From: Flaccisagitta enflata
Taxonomy: Eukaryota > Chaetognatha > Sagittoidea > Aphragmophora
DNA: 64,000 bases
Direction of reading: 5' to 3'
NCBI GenBank assembly: GCA_965153355.1
Contig: OZ231127.1
Span: 23,994,001-24,058,000 of the forward strand
Each line of letters starts with the position of its first letter. The first letter of the stretch is position 1. Both the position numbers and the translations under genes were made by a program. This document shows positions 1 to 10,688 of the stretch, piece after piece. Below the pieces are notes generated by a model. It searched no databases and was not told the DNA's origin. It saw only the letters and a program-made list of their open reading frames with translations.

Positions 1-1578
1 AAAAGTGAAAAACGAAAAAAAAAAGTGAAAAGTGAAAAGTGAAAAATGAAAATTAAAAATCTAAAAGTGAAAATAAAAAGTGAAAAGTGAAAAGTAAAAA
101 ATGAAAAGTGAATCATGAAAAATAGAATATGAAAACTGATGAAAAAAAAAATAAAATCAAGAAATAAAAAAATAATTTTGATGCTAGCAAAAAAAGTTCT
201 GGAAATTTTTGTTAAATTTTCAAAATGATCACAGAAAATCCACTATGAATTCCTTAAATCTTACTACTCCTTCATTGCCAAGTGAAAAACCTGAAAAACG
301 CCAATGGAAAACTCATTATGGCGCCAAATACATTTTTGCCTTTCATCTGCCACTTCCGGTAGAGGTGGCGGATAAAAAAGCGTATAGGTAAACTCTACGG
401 TATGATTTTTTTGAACTGACACGAATGAAAATCTCATATCTCCCAAACAAAAAAAGATATCAAGATTCTGAAAAAAGCCTTTTATAGCATTTACTTTGCA
501 GATCTTACATCTTGGAAGAAAAAATACATCACACCTAAAAGATAGGCCCTCAAGTTATGTGAATCAATTTCTTCATTTCTTAGATAGGGCAAATTTTGAA
601 ACCATGATTTTCAAAGAGTCATCTTAGATCTATGCTCTTCCTCCTTGGATCAAGCCAAACTTTCGGGAGTGGACTTTAATGAAAGGAAATTGCTTATAGA
701 TTCATATTCTGATAATTGTTTGTGCCTGAGGTACCAATTTTTATCAAAAGATAAAAAAACACACATTTTTTCCAGAAAATGCTCAAAAACACTCATTTTT
801 AGCTCAAAATATCTGTGTTAATGGAACAGTGAGTGTGTTTGAATAATATTGAAGGCAAATATCATTTAATTCTAGGCAAAGGAGCTTCATGGATCAAAAC
901 TAGGATCAAAAATATTGATTTGTGGTGATTTAAAACAAATTAGGCATATAAAGTTGGATATTTTTACAAAAACACTGATTTAGTTTGAAATCATGTGAGG
1001 GCCACACCATTAACAGAAAAATCCTATGAAAAGAACAGAAAAAATCTGCAAACCAAGATCTATTGGGCGTTTTTTTCGGATTTGTGATATGTTGTTCCTA
1101 AGCGGAGTAATAAGATTTTCTTTTGTGTCACTTCAGAAAAATCATACTGTACATGTGACTACACCTTGCTGTGTCTGTCTGTTGGTCCGTCTCACTATGC
1201 ACTGCTCTGGATCTCCACCGCTAACTTTAGACTAGGATTACTGCCATTTTTTTCATGTTTTCTGGTGGTCCAGCCCATGTATAATCCATGTCAACAGGTT
1301 TCAAAATAATTTCAGGAGCGCCTCTTTTTTAATTCCCATTTTTTTCTGGGTGGATGGTACAGGCCATAAAGCTTTCCCTCTTTTGGACTATGTCCCTTGT
1401 TTTGCTTATTACTTTTAAACGCTTAAAGTTAGAAATGCTAGATACATAACTGAAAGGTGGTCGTGATAAGAATGTCAATTTTTGATTTACTTTGACACCA
1501 AGCCACAGTCCCATCATTTATACGATATCAAGAAATAGAATCATTTTAGGCCCAAAATCATTTGTCTTTTACCAAATA
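1..1578. other. AT-rich non-coding stretch
   Basis: No coding exon recognised. The first 110 bases are a degenerate tandem array of a GTGAAAA-type heptamer. The rest is AT-rich with only short chance reading frames. Confidence 0.6.
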
Positions 1579-2120
1579 CCGGGTGGACATAAAAAAAGTA
1601 GTCACTTTATCTCAATAACATAAAAATGATTTTTAATTGCCTATTATGTGATAATTCAAAATAAATAAGCCTTTTAATTTGTGTACATGAATATGATATA
1701 CAAATTCAAATTATGTTTGGTCAATAAAAAAAAATTTTCTGGGTATAATTGCCTATTTTAATAAAGAATGATGATTGATAATCATTAGTGTTTTTGATAT
1801 AAATTTGTTTTTTTATTTAAAAGAAATTGACGCTCATACTTTCCTAAGACCTACTTTTAATCAACTATTGCGATTCTCATGCAAACTTTAGAGAAAACAC
1901 TATTTTACACTCAATTTCAAGCAAAATTTTTCAAGTGGTCCTTAATTCAATTCAGTTTTTTTAAGATAATCTGAAAAATATTGATCTTCATAAAAAATAT
2001 TCATAATGGAACATGATGTGCACAATCATATCTAAATAACTAAAAAAAATTTTTTTACTTAGGAGAAATTTTAAAAGTGATATAAAAAAATTAAAAGTTA
2101 CTTTTTTAAAGTCCACCCGT
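1579..2120. mobile_element. MITE with TA target duplication
   Basis: About 540 bp bounded by terminal inverted repeats that begin CCGGGTGGACATAAAAAAAG on the left and, read inward on the other strand, ACGGGTGGACTTTAAAAAAG on the right. Both ends are flanked by TA (1577-1578 and 2121-2122), as in the Tc1/mariner superfamily. No transposase frame is inside, so this is a non-autonomous miniature element. Confidence 0.7.
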
Positions 2121-3136
2121 TATTAATGTTGTTAGACCCAATTTATCCACTTGGTTTAGTTTCAGGGCAGGGCATTCATATAGAGGACAAGGTATAAACC
2201 TCAGAGTACTAAATGAACTCAAAAGTGCAATTTTATGAGATCTAGGAAAATGGAGTAAAATGAAAAATTCAGGGCCATCAGCCATGACAATGCAAGACGG
2301 AGACTTGAACTACATAGTCAGTAGATAATAGAACCTAAATGATTAAGGGGCTAAGATTTTCTACTAAGAAAAAATCTTTCAAACAGATCTAGTTTTATGG
2401 CGCAAATCACCTAATTCCATTCTATTTCCAAGACTTGTGGGGGTGAAGCGTTAACCAATATACTTTTGAAACTGTCCTTGAAATCTGTGAGATTACAAAA
2501 CCAGGGCTCAAGATCTAACCAGTGGCGCAATCTGCATGTTTTTGTCTATATTCATACAGATTTATACCGATGATTAGGTTTTTCTGTTGATATTGCGGAT
2601 GTTTTCAATGATTTCGTTTTATCTCGGCTTTGTTTAAGCTAATCTAGATTATATCCATCAGATATAGATATCCTTCCGAGCTTCCGGGAAGCAAAAATTT
2701 TTCTCGCAAGGTTCCGACAAACAGAATGCAGTCTAAGATAGTGGATTTATGGAAAGATCAAGTCTACTTTCAATATATCAATCTTAAAAATGATAGTTTT
2801 TGGGAAAAAAAAACATCGTTTTGAGATGATCCAATGAAGAAATGATTTAAGACAACTGTATAAGTGCTCTTTTAAAACAAATTATTATTTTTTTCATTTT
2901 TTTCTGATGTCATTGTGCATGATCTTCCGACTCTGTCACCCTGCTTCCGAGAAGCTGCGCTTCCCGCTTCTCCACAATCTGTATGTCTGATATCCATGAG
3001 CAAAATGAAGCAACTTCCTAATGCTAACTGATAGTGAAAACAAAATTTCCTAATTTCTTTTCATTTGGATTTGACAATCAAAAGAAGTAGTTGCAATAAT
3101 TAGTGCTCAGGTGTTATTATGACAATGACGACAGGA
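2121..3136. other. non-coding stretch, nothing recognised
   Basis: AT-rich sequence without a supportable exon, repeat or RNA gene. Confidence 0.5.
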
Positions 3137-3154
3137 ACCAACAACAACAATAGT

Positions 3155-3239
<85 letters not shown>

Positions 3240-3288
3240 CACACACACACACACACGCACACACACCACATACACACACACACACTCT
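3137..3288. repeat. (CAA)n then (CA)n microsatellite
   Basis: About 100 bp of CAA units run directly into about 48 bp of CA units with a few CGCA interruptions. Confidence 0.9.
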
Positions 3289-3332
3289 CAGTGACACAGA
3301 GGGAGAAGTTACTGGCGCTGGAAATGCTTTTT

Positions 3333-3796
3333 AGTCGCGTGCACGCGACTCTACAACCCGCTTTGTCCGTTGGTTGGTTGGTTGGTTGGATGGTCGGTTG
3401 GTTGTTCACACTTTACTTTTTTTTAATGATTTCATTTTTAGTCGCGTGCACGCGACTCAACAACCCGTTCTGTCCGTCTGTCTGTCGGTCAGTCGGTCCG
3501 TCACACTTTGCTTTTGTTAGCTCTTTTTCGTTGTTTTACATTATTCTAAGTTATTTAAAGACAATTTACATTTGGTCTTTTGGTCTTTTAGTCTTTTAGT
3601 CTTTTAGTCTTTTAGTCTTTTAGTCTTTTAGTCTTTTAGTCTTTTGGTGTTTTGGTCTTTTAGTCTTAACAACCGCACGCAACTGTAAGGTGTTGGCCTT
3701 GTTTGACCTCACTGCTCCTGCCCAAATGGTCTGGTGACCTCAAATATGGCCCCTGCCCACCCGCACGCGACTTCTGTAGCTGTGAATCTGGCCTTG
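3333..3796 (+). mobile_element. two copies of CGCG-palindrome element, one truncated
   Basis: Copy 1 starts at 3333 and copy 2 at 3440. Both open with the perfect 18-base palindrome AGTCGCGTGCACGCGACT after a T run, followed by a CCGT/GGTT-type core. Copy 2 runs to the typical 3' end, CACGCGAC followed by GGCCTTG, at 3796. It carries a decamer array (TTTTAGTCTT units, about 3570-3666) inside. The family recurs many times in the window, in both orientations. No protein is encoded. Confidence 0.75.
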
Positions 3797-3929
3797 TTTT
3801 GCCTAATGATCATTTTTCATGGCAGGACCGTAAGAGATATGGACACAATACCTAATGTCAATCATATATCTTACTTTTTGCCGAACAAAAGATAGCACTT
3901 GGATTGAGGATCTTGAAGATGGACTTCAT

Positions 3930-3988
3930 GACACTACTGTCTGACAGCCAATCCAAGGTGAGAATGACATTACTCTGGGTTTTTTGTT

Positions 3989-4033
<45 letters not shown>

Positions 4034-5570
4034 AGTTTTGCTGATTTCATACGTGTACAATACAAGAACAATCAGGAGGGAAATCTTTCCTGAACGCTTT
4101 TTTAAATAAAATCGACTTTTCACCTACAGGCAGTTTCTCCTATAAACCGGGCCGGCAAAAATTGAGTGTCTGAATGTGTTAACATTAAAAAGAATAACAT
4201 AATTTAATGGTAGTTACACCTATCAGCTTGAAATTTTGATTCTAGGCTCAGAATTTGATACTCTTTCAAGTCATACTGAAAAAATCACTAAAAGTCTTTA
4301 ACTGTGATTAATTACATGATTTTTTATGAAAAACAGTGTGACATAGTTTGACAAGGTGTTAACTCGATAGGACACTTTTTAAAAAAATCAATATCTCTAG
4401 CTAGAAATAACATAAAGGTCTGAAATTTGGCATGTAACCTGGGTTACGTCTTTACTAAATGGGGGAAAAAAAGAAATCTACCATCACACTTAAAAGTATG
4501 TTTTTTTGTTTATAGCATATTACTATATCAAAGTTGAATAATCTATCATTTTTGACAAATCAACTATGAGCAAAGATTTTCCATAGTAAATGACCACCGA
4601 TCACCATGAAATTGTTGGAGTTTCTTCATGGATAGCAATGGTACAAAAATGGCCCATAGTTGGGTGAGCTTGACAATTTCTTGGTGTCTTTATCATAGTA
4701 GATATGAAGTGTGACATAAGTGTGACAGGGAAAATAAGCTTATTTGGCTCTACTTTCGGCCACCTAACCTATCAAAATTTTGATTATAAAGCATGTATGT
4801 TGATCACTTGGTCCCAGGGGATGTCTCAGAACAGCTATCATCATCAACAAAATAATTGGAGGGAGGAAACTGTGTTTTTTTGCCTACTAAATCATGTTTT
4901 TCTGCTGGCCCACTTTATAGGAGAAATTGCCTACAGGAAAGATGGTGGTAATACAGATTCGTGTGAGTTGTATTGACTCATTTTTAGTTAAGGACACGCG
5001 ACTCTACACCTTGCCGTGTTGGTCGGTAGGTCGGTAGGTTGGTAGGTTGGTAGGTCACATTTTTCAATTCCGAGCGGTTTTTGCATTACTGCACCTGCCC
5101 AACCGTCCGCGACTGGATTGCCGTATATCCGGCCTTGTTTGATTCCACATTGTTATTCTATGCAAAATTTCCTTTCATTTGATAGGTCACACTGTATGGT
5201 TTAATACAGAAATAAAGTTTTCATGTTTTGAGCGACCATTACTTTTTTGTAACGGTGACTCAAAAAATGAAAATTTAAATTCTTTGCAAAAGTATAGAGT
5301 GCGACCCACGAAATGAAACGGAATTTTGCATAGAATAACAATATGGAATCAAAAAAATGAGTCAATACTACTCACGAGAATCTGTAGTACCACCATCTTT
5401 CCTGTTGGTGAAAAATTGATTTTTTTCAAAAAGCGCTCCAGGAAAGATTTCCCTCTCAATTGTTCTTGTATCGTACACGTATGAAATTGGCAAAACTGAA
5501 AAAAAAAAACAGAGTAATGTCATTCGTACCCTGGATTGGCCGTCAGACAGTGGTGATGGTGCTCATGAGT
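3930..5570. mobile_element. large foldback (inverted-repeat) element
   Basis: The left arm (about 3930-4165 and about 4900-5244) matches the right arm (about 5246-5570) in inverse orientation. The centre near 5245 lies between CATGTTTTGAGCGACCATTA and its near complement. About 740 bp of the left arm has no counterpart on the right, so the right arm is deleted or the left carries extra sequence. A T run of about 42 bases sits near 3990-4031, opposite a short A run in the other arm. A separate short element is nested at 4986-5137. No coding frame is supported. Confidence 0.65.
4986..5137 (+). mobile_element. 152-bp CGCG-palindrome element with readable empty site
   Basis: The insert begins AGTTAAGGACACGCGACTC and ends CCGGCCTTG inside the left arm of the foldback. 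The right arm (5341-5372, read on the minus strand) has the same flanks, GACTCA and GATTCC, joined by seven Ts and no insert. The occupied site has five Ts before and three after. The core is GGTCGGTAGG-type tandem units. Confidence 0.85.
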
Positions 5571-5672
5571 CTGTCCACTGAAGCACGAACAGAATTTTGT
5601 GAAGGGCCAATCCACTGAAGCATATAACTGTGTTTCAGTGTAATTTAAATCAATGCTTCATTGGTTGTTTTT

Positions 5673-6008
5673 AGTTGCATGGTATGCGACTGTACACCCC
5701 GCTTTGTCTATCCATATGTTGGCCAGTCGGTCGGTCCATTGGTTAGTCAGTCAGTCAGTCAGTCAGTCAGTCAGTCAGTCAGTCAGTCAGTCAGTCCGTC
5801 CATCACAATTTACTTTTTTTGTTTTAGTTACATACACGCAACTCTTTAAGCCACTTTTTGGTTGGTCATTTCATAAGTCGGTCAGTTGGTTGGTTGGTCA
5901 ATCAGTTGGTCGGTTGGTCGGTCAGTCAGTTGGTCAAAAAACTGTTTATCGAGGTTTTCTGCTCCTGCCCACCCATACGCGACTAATGCTGCCATGTGCA
6001 CGGCCTTG
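5673..6008 (+). mobile_element. CGCG-palindrome element with (GTCA)n core
   Basis: Starts AGTTGCATGGTATGCGACTG after a T run and ends GGCCTTG. The core holds a GTCA array (about 5743-5797) and a second internal 5'-like end at about 5825, so it may be two merged copies. Confidence 0.7.
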
Positions 6009-6016
6009 TTTATTCC

Positions 6017-7324
6017 TAGGGCCGGCAGTAGTTAAGGATTTCAAATTAACTAGTTAATAGTTAACTAACTACTTTTTTGCCTAGTTAACTACTAAAGTAG
6101 TTAAAACCAGCGTCCGTCGATATCAAGCATATCGTCTTTGGTAAGCTATAAATCTCTCAGTTATCAAGTCAGTTTTTTCCATCTTGCAATGTTTTTGAAG
6201 TCTATCATTATGGCATGATGCAGAATGGTCATAAAACTAGTTCAAATAACAAATAATGATTGCTTCAAGATTATATCAACCTTGAATTAATACAGGTCAA
6301 ACATCAAGTTCATTACTGCCAAACAAAAAGCAAAAGAATAGATTTCCCATGAAAAGTAGTTTCTTAGAAAGCAAAGATTATCAACACTCATGTTAGACTA
6401 AGAAACTGTCACTTTACAAACTCAGTCCTGCTTCATTGAAGGCTTTTTCTGCCCCAATGAAAGACACAGAAGTTGTTGAACAACAAGTTCATTTATTATT
6501 TTGACAGGGTAATTGATCAATGAACAAGCCAAATTATTCAAAAATCATGAGTACTTGTTTCTAGATGATCCCACATCTGCTGTCCTCTGCTTCAATAAAC
6601 TTAGTTGTCTTATGTACAATTCATAGAGAACTGAAACATAACTGAGAAAAAGACCAATGGAGTGACAGACAGGCTGACAGAATGACAGATACTGACTGAT
6701 AAAAACACAATTTAGTTCCGTTGATAAATTCAAATGCAATAAGGTAAAATATTACATGAGATTAAAAAGTCTTTAAAATTTACTTGAGCATTGATAGTCT
6801 GAAGAAGAAATAAGTTTTGTTGAAAGGACCAAAGAAGCAATATGGACTGAAAACAGATAATTGGAATAACCAATAAGGAAGAATAGAACACAATGGCTGA
6901 CAGAGTTCTAATCACCTAATTGAAAGCGTCCTGAGTTTCCAAATTCCAACTTATTCTAAGTCACTTGCCATTATCAAAAAATGGAACAACTTTGAGCCTG
7001 TGATGATTCCACAAATTGGCACATGAAACTGTATCAGGATGTTGTTTTTGTATCATGACCATTATCAGTTGTGAATTGATGCATGTGGTTGTTGTCTTGT
7101 AGAGCACAGATGTAAAAATGTAATTGCAGACACTAGTCTGAACAAAAAAGCAGGCTTACAAATGTATTTTCAACAGCTATGAGTGTTTTAAAGGACTTAT
7201 CAATTCAACAATCCCTTTTTTGTTTTAACTATTTTAACTAGTTAATTTTGTCTAGTTAACTACTACCATTTTCAAAAAATTAACTAGTTAACTAACTAGT
7301 TAAAGTTAACTACTGCCGGTCCTA
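6017..7324. mobile_element. non-autonomous hAT-type transposon with 8-bp TSD
   Basis: 1,308 bp with ends TAGGGCCGGCAGTAGTTAA (left) and, inverted, TAGGACCGGCAGTAGTTAA (right). Both sides are flanked by the identical octamer TTTATTCC (6009-6016 and 7325-7332). An 8-bp duplication with short inverted ends is the hallmark of the hAT superfamily. Subterminal regions carry many TTAACTAGTTAA-type palindromic motifs on both sides. No transposase frame is visible. It inserted within a few bases of the 3' end of the preceding short element. Confidence 0.85.
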
Positions 7325-7332
7325 TTTATTCC

Positions 7333-7678
7333 TCAAGCTGAAATTTCAATGACCGCTCATTCTTCCCATTCCAGTTAACTACAAATTTTGAGCTTTAGCG
7401 GATGCCTCTACAAATTATAACAGATAATAATACTATCTAGGAAACAATTATGGAATCAACTTTGTACATATCTTGGCTTCTAAAAAGGCTAAACAACAAT
7501 CTTCAAGATGAGTGCAATCTGGTCTCTGTAGCTCAAACTGTCTAGAAATGAGAAGCAGAAGAGTGAAAACTTTTATTTTGAAAATGGGAAGAAAAAAAAA
7601 ATTGATTGAAGAAAAAATAGGGATATCTTCTGCTTGAGATATCTCTGCTTCAAGAGAGGTGAATAACATTTTTAAAAA
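7333..7678. other. non-coding, MITE-interior-like sequence
   Basis: Contains a stretch resembling the interior of the TA-type MITE at 10808-11404 (ACTATCTAGGAAA, then text on the theme of ATCTTCAAGATGAGTGCAAT). No exon seen. Confidence 0.4.
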
Positions 7679-7830
7679 CAAGGCTGGATAAACGGCCAAT
7701 ACCAGTTCCGGACGGGTGGGCAGGGGCGGAAATGGACGTTCTCCCACTTTACAACTCGATCATCACGGACGGACCAACGGACGGACCAATGGATGGACAA
7801 GGCCTCTTATAGAGTTGCGTGTCCGCAACT
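7679..7830 (-). mobile_element. CGCG-palindrome element, reverse copy
   Basis: On the plus strand it reads CAAGGCTGGATAAACGGCC, then a GACGGACC core, then GTTGCGTGTCCGCAACT followed by A residues. This is the inverse of the family consensus. Confidence 0.75.
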
Positions 7831-9355
7831 AAAAAGCAAATTAATCTACATTGAAAAATCTTCATGATGAGCCTAATCTGGTTTTAATGACTTCAACCGT
7901 TTAGACATGATAAGCAAAATTATGGAAACTCCCCATTAAATGATAAGCTGGCAATAACTGCTCACAGATGGCAGAACAAGACCCTAATAAACTGTATGAA
8001 AATATTACAAATATTACAATATTACAAACCGGCCCCCCAGCTGCAAAACAAAAGGTATTAATTAACAAGAATGTCATATGAAGTGCTAATGTGTTCAGTA
8101 TCATGGTTTTGACGGAATACAGTAGCAAAATCAAATTACCTTTTTTTATTCCATTATTATTTCCTATATAGTATGAAAAGAATCAAATTATAGTGTCAGA
8201 AGCCACATTTGAGGGTGTGACAAAATCACTGCGGAATACTATCCCTAGCTCTCACTAGCGATAAATTAGTTACAAAGATATTGATAACTATTTTAATCAA
8301 AACATTTCTAAAAAATCTTGCAATCTAGACTGATCATAGGCCTGTTTCACAAACGGTTTAGAAGTTAGAGCCCTGCAAGGAAAAGCATTTTTTGCAATAA
8401 TGCATTTTTTCATATGGATTGTGAAACCGAAATGATCAATGAATCCATTTCTTACCTTAGGGAAAAAAATGGTGGTTTTTGGAAAATTAGTTCTATCTAC
8501 TCTAAATTGACAAAATTTTGAAAAATTGGTGACCATATTGAAGCTCACGAAAGATCTTTTTAATGAGACATTGCTGGTTGTCCTAGCTTTATCCGTTTAT
8601 GGCATTGGGATGCAGGATGAAGACAGGTTGTCAGGAATTTGAGAACTTACTGTAGGATTTGCATGTTTTTTGTTTGTTGTTCTTTGTTTATTGTTGTAAC
8701 TAAACACGTTCTTGGCACCATTTTGAAGAAAATTCGAAGCTCTTTAATCTGCTCATGGATATCAAGTAGCTTTGACAATTCTAAATTGCATAATTAAGAA
8801 AAACATTGAGACAAAAATGGCTAATAGAAAAAAAAAGACAATATTTGCCCTTTTTCCATTCTGTATTTTTCTTCAAACCTATGCCATTTCTCAACAAATA
8901 AAGCTACAGATACCAGACACAACTCAAATGAAAATTCTTTTGAAGGGCTTTACAGCTCAGGTATCACCAATTTCGATCCATTTTTCTTAGATTATGGTTC
9001 CTAAGAAAGGTTTTCAAAATTTGCCCAAAGTTTAACCATTCCAGATTGATGCCAAATGAAAGTACCTACAAATGGATTTTCAAATGATTTAAGATCTTAA
9101 TCAATTTCTTTAACAATTATTTAACTAATTATTTAAAAGTTGGTCTTTTTTTTTATCCGCATGGTATATGTTGATCATTAGGAAAGAGAAAAATGGGAAG
9201 AATGGAGAAGCACAAAATGTGTTGGTGTCATATTCAATTGAAGCTATATTCATGCAGTATGAGCATATGTGGATGAATGACATTCTTGGTGAGAGGAATC
9301 TTTTGCACAATATGTTGTGTCAATCAAATATGTTCCTTGCCATCATTACAAAGAA
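7831..9355. other. AT-rich, degenerate MITE copies, no gene
   Basis: Around 8290-8620 and 8860-9080 the text matches other places in the window (about 15680-16070, 16490-16620, 49660-50100, 53940-54180), with a shared theme of AGCTTTATTCGTTT followed by ATGGCA. These are decayed members of one MITE family. No exon is supported. Confidence 0.5.
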
Positions 9356-9576
9356 CAAGGCCGGATACACGGCTACCCCAGTCGCGTGCGGGTGGGCAGG
9401 GGCCATATTTTAGGTCAGGGGAGCATTTGGGCAGGAGCGGTATAGCCAAAAACCCCATAAACGCCGAAAAAGTAAAGTGTGACGGACGGACGGACCGACG
9501 GACCGACGGACCGACGGACCGACGGACCGACGGACGGACGGACGGACAAAGCGGGGTGTAGAGTCGCGTAGCACGC

Positions 9577-9579
<3 letters not shown>
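9356..9579 (-). mobile_element. CGCG-palindrome element, reverse copy
   Basis: Begins CAAGGCCGGATACACGGCTA. The core is a GACCGACG/GACG array at about 9482-9547. It ends with the hairpin GTCGCGTAGCACGCGAC. Confidence 0.8.

Positions 9580-9634
<55 letters not shown>
9580..9634. repeat. (GA)n microsatellite
   Basis: About 55 bp of GA units directly abutting the short element's hairpin end. Confidence 0.95.
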
Positions 9635-9637
<3 letters not shown>

Positions 9638-9940
9638 CAGTGGTCAGTCGATATGCTGCGATCAAACCGTTTAAACGTGCGGCGAGAGCAAGCATGAAAC
9701 TATCGAGTTACAACTGATTCCATACAGGAAGATATAAATGCTTTGGTCGTTACCAAGCAAAACTGGTTTAATATTGCTCTTGATGACTACATGCTAGCGA
9801 TAACAACAAGCGGTGCTAAAACTTATGGTATTTGGGCCAGGTAATATCTCTAAAAGCGGGTCCGTTAGACTTAGAGCGGGGTTTAACTGTATTTTTACAC
9901 CCATCGAAATATCAATACTCACAAAAAGCATACTTCCGCA

Positions 9941-10688
9941 TCAATGTCCGAGTATATCAATGATTGTAAACCCCGTTTTTTTTCTGGCCGCGGTGTCTGA
10001 GAGATAGAATCGATCTTTGCTCATCAAATTCAGCGGTTCTGTCTGACCATCGCTGTACGATTTTGAATCAGAGCCCAATTGCGCGTTCATTCGTCCTGAT
10101 GGCCGTTCCTCCGCAAACCCTACCGGTAAAGACGTTCGGCAATCGACCACATCATCCATTGCCATTTGCTGTTTGCGAGTTCCTTCCATCGACTGGCGTT
10201 CCTTTGGCACATTTCCCGTTATATGGCATACATTCATGTCATCAGACGTACAACATCTGCCAGATTTACTATTCGTGTGGCAATCGTCTGCATTTCGAGT
10301 AAAATTGCAAACGTCGCCGTCATCCGGCCAGCGGCATCTATTGGCGGTCGCTGTCGTCGTTTGTTGAACGATGGTTGGAGAAACAAAGGCTGATTTAGAG
10401 TTTGCTCTTCTACTGGCAATTATGCAGTTGGATGTCACCGAAAGGCCTCGTCCAGGAATACGATCATCATCGCGATGAAGAGAGTCAATGTCATTATAGT
10501 TGTCGGTACTGTCATTGGTATCATGCACAGGTCTGCCTTCTTGGTCACCGCTGTTATCCTTGTTGTCCTCTCCAGTGACGTGGTAACAGTCTTTGATGTT
10601 TAATCTACGAGAGTGCTTATCGTTGGCAGTATCCTCAATGTCATCATCGGTTACGCCATCCTTCGTTGAGATGTCACTCTTTGTTTCC
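9941..10688 (-). CDS. Pax: Pax last exon: acidic tail with terminal eh1-like motif
   Basis: 748 nt from acceptor TTTTGCAG to a TGA stop. It supplies one base to finish the Arg codon, then 248 residues rich in Asp, Asn, Ser and Thr, including several Cys (for example [11 protein letters not shown]). No homeodomain helices are present. The protein stops directly after FTIIDILGH. In other Pax proteins the octapeptide lies between the paired domain and the homeodomain region, so its position here at the very end is unusual. Confidence 0.8.

Noticed and set aside
4986-5137. Helitron assignment for the CGCG-palindrome family
   Set aside because: The ends are AGT..TTG, the hairpin is at the start rather than near a CTRR end, and the target is a T run rather than an AT dinucleotide.
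10063-10393. Plus-strand reading frames opposite the last Pax exon
   Set aside because: No domain, and they are antisense to an exon supported by splice phase.
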